This document shows positions 6,590 through 7,001 of a DNA stretch of 7,001 nucleotides, one piece after another. The stretch lies in assembly GCA_913056425.1 (NCBI GenBank), contig CAJXLR010000080.1, forward strand, positions 1 through 7,001. Direction: 5' to 3'. The notes below the pieces were generated by a model. The model was not told the DNA's origin. It did no database searches and was given only the letters and a program-made list of their open reading frames with translations. Both the position numbers and the translations under genes were made by a program. Position 1 is the stretch's first letter; every line of letters starts with the position of its first letter. The stretch is from an uncultured Bacteroidota bacterium. GTDB taxonomy: Bacteria; Bacteroidota; Bacteroidia; NS11-12g; UBA9320.

Positions 6590-7001
6590 GAGTCGATCGA
6601 ATAACTGTATACTCCCGACATAGCGAACTCATACGGAGTCATTTGAATACCTAAATCCGAGATAGCTTTGATTACAGCGTGGCGCGTATTGTTTGGGCAA
6701 TAAAAAAACATGAATCCCCCACCACCGGCTCCGGAAATTTTACCTCCGTTCGAACCTGCGTCAAGAGCCGTCTGGTATATTTTCTCGATTTCTGGATTTG
6801 AAATTCCTTCTGCCATTTGCTTCTTGAATTCCCAGCCCGTGTGTAGTATTTCTCCAATCTTATCCAACTCGCCGCGCAACAACGCTTCTTTCATCCGAAT
6901 GCTTTGAGCTTTTACTTGATGCGTTGCCTCAATTTGTCCTTGGGCATTTCGCTTTACGGCATCCGATTGTTTGTCTATAATTTTAGCGGACTCCCTACTC
7001 G
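6586..7001 (-). CDS. hddA: D-glycero-alpha-D-manno-heptose 7-phosphate kinase, C-terminal part (GHMP kinase)
   Basis: The frame runs open through the right edge of the window, leaving the last 137 residues; the ATG at 6894 is internal. The visible part includes SRESAKIIDKQ at the edge, then MKEALLRGELDKIGEILHTGW, and the glycine-rich KISGAGGGGFMFFYC near the C-terminus, which is GHMP-kinase motif 3. The SRESAKII and LHTGWEFKK pattern fits the HddA / sugar-kinase branch of the family rather than mevalonate or galactose kinases. HddA phosphorylates D-glycero-D-manno-heptose 7-phosphate at C1 with ATP to give the alpha 1,7-bisphosphate, the substrate of the downstream fusion. Its TGA overlaps the ATG of hddC-gmhB (ATGA). 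A fucose-type kinase is the main alternative; the neighbour makes heptose likelier. Confidence 0.85.
   Translation of the reverse strand, partial: SRESAKIIDKQSDAVKRNAQGQIEATHQVKAQSIRMKEALLRGELDKIGEILHTGWEFKKQMAEGISNPEIEKIYQTALDAGSNGGKISGAGGGGFMFFYCPNNTRHAVIKAISDLGIQMTPYEFAMSGVYSYSIDS

Noticed and set aside
6672..6907. Alternative minus- and plus-strand frames of about 60 codons over the hddA end
   Set aside because: The frame containing the GHMP motif KISGAGGGG is clearly the coding one; the others are shadows.

Overview
The window looks like chromosomal DNA of a Bacteroidota bacterium, probably a flavobacterium-like lineage that has a type IX secretion system (T9SS). Four things point there. 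One long protein ends in a gliding-motility-associated (type B) C-terminal domain. A small lipoprotein carries an Asp run just behind its lipobox, like the surface-export signal of Bacteroidota lipoproteins. RsmG and the family-2 glycosyltransferase have Bacteroidota-like sequence. Recognisable Shine-Dalgarno sequences are absent and non-ATG starts are common. The placement rests on remembered family features, not on a search.

Layout: two gene sets converge near position 1265. On the plus strand (1-1269) lie the 3' part of a membrane-anchored family-2 glycosyltransferase and, overlapping it by 13 bp, rsmG, the 16S rRNA G527 methyltransferase. On the minus strand, read from the right edge (7001 down to 1262), four genes are packed tightly. 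They are the 3' end of hddA (heptose 7-phosphate kinase), an hddC-gmhB fusion (heptose 1-phosphate guanylyltransferase plus heptose bisphosphate phosphatase), a roughly 1,200-residue multidomain secreted protein with a T9SS type B C-terminal domain, and a 143-residue lipoprotein. Two of the three minus-strand junctions are 4-bp ATGA stop/start overlaps and the third gap is 34 bp, so they probably form one transcription unit.

How the genes work together: hddA and the fusion supply three of the four steps of the GDP-D-glycero-alpha-D-manno-heptose pathway. Only the isomerase GmhA is not visible, and it may lie outside the window. The product is an activated heptose for a surface glycan (LPS, capsule or glycoprotein). 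Downstream, the T9SS cargo protein and the lipoprotein both look destined for the cell surface. Joining a surface-sugar donor pathway to a secreted multi-repeat protein and a coupled lipoprotein is the most interesting feature here, although co-transcription does not prove a shared function.

There is no RNA gene, IS element, CRISPR array or long non-coding stretch. Coding density is nearly complete and the largest gap is 34 bp.
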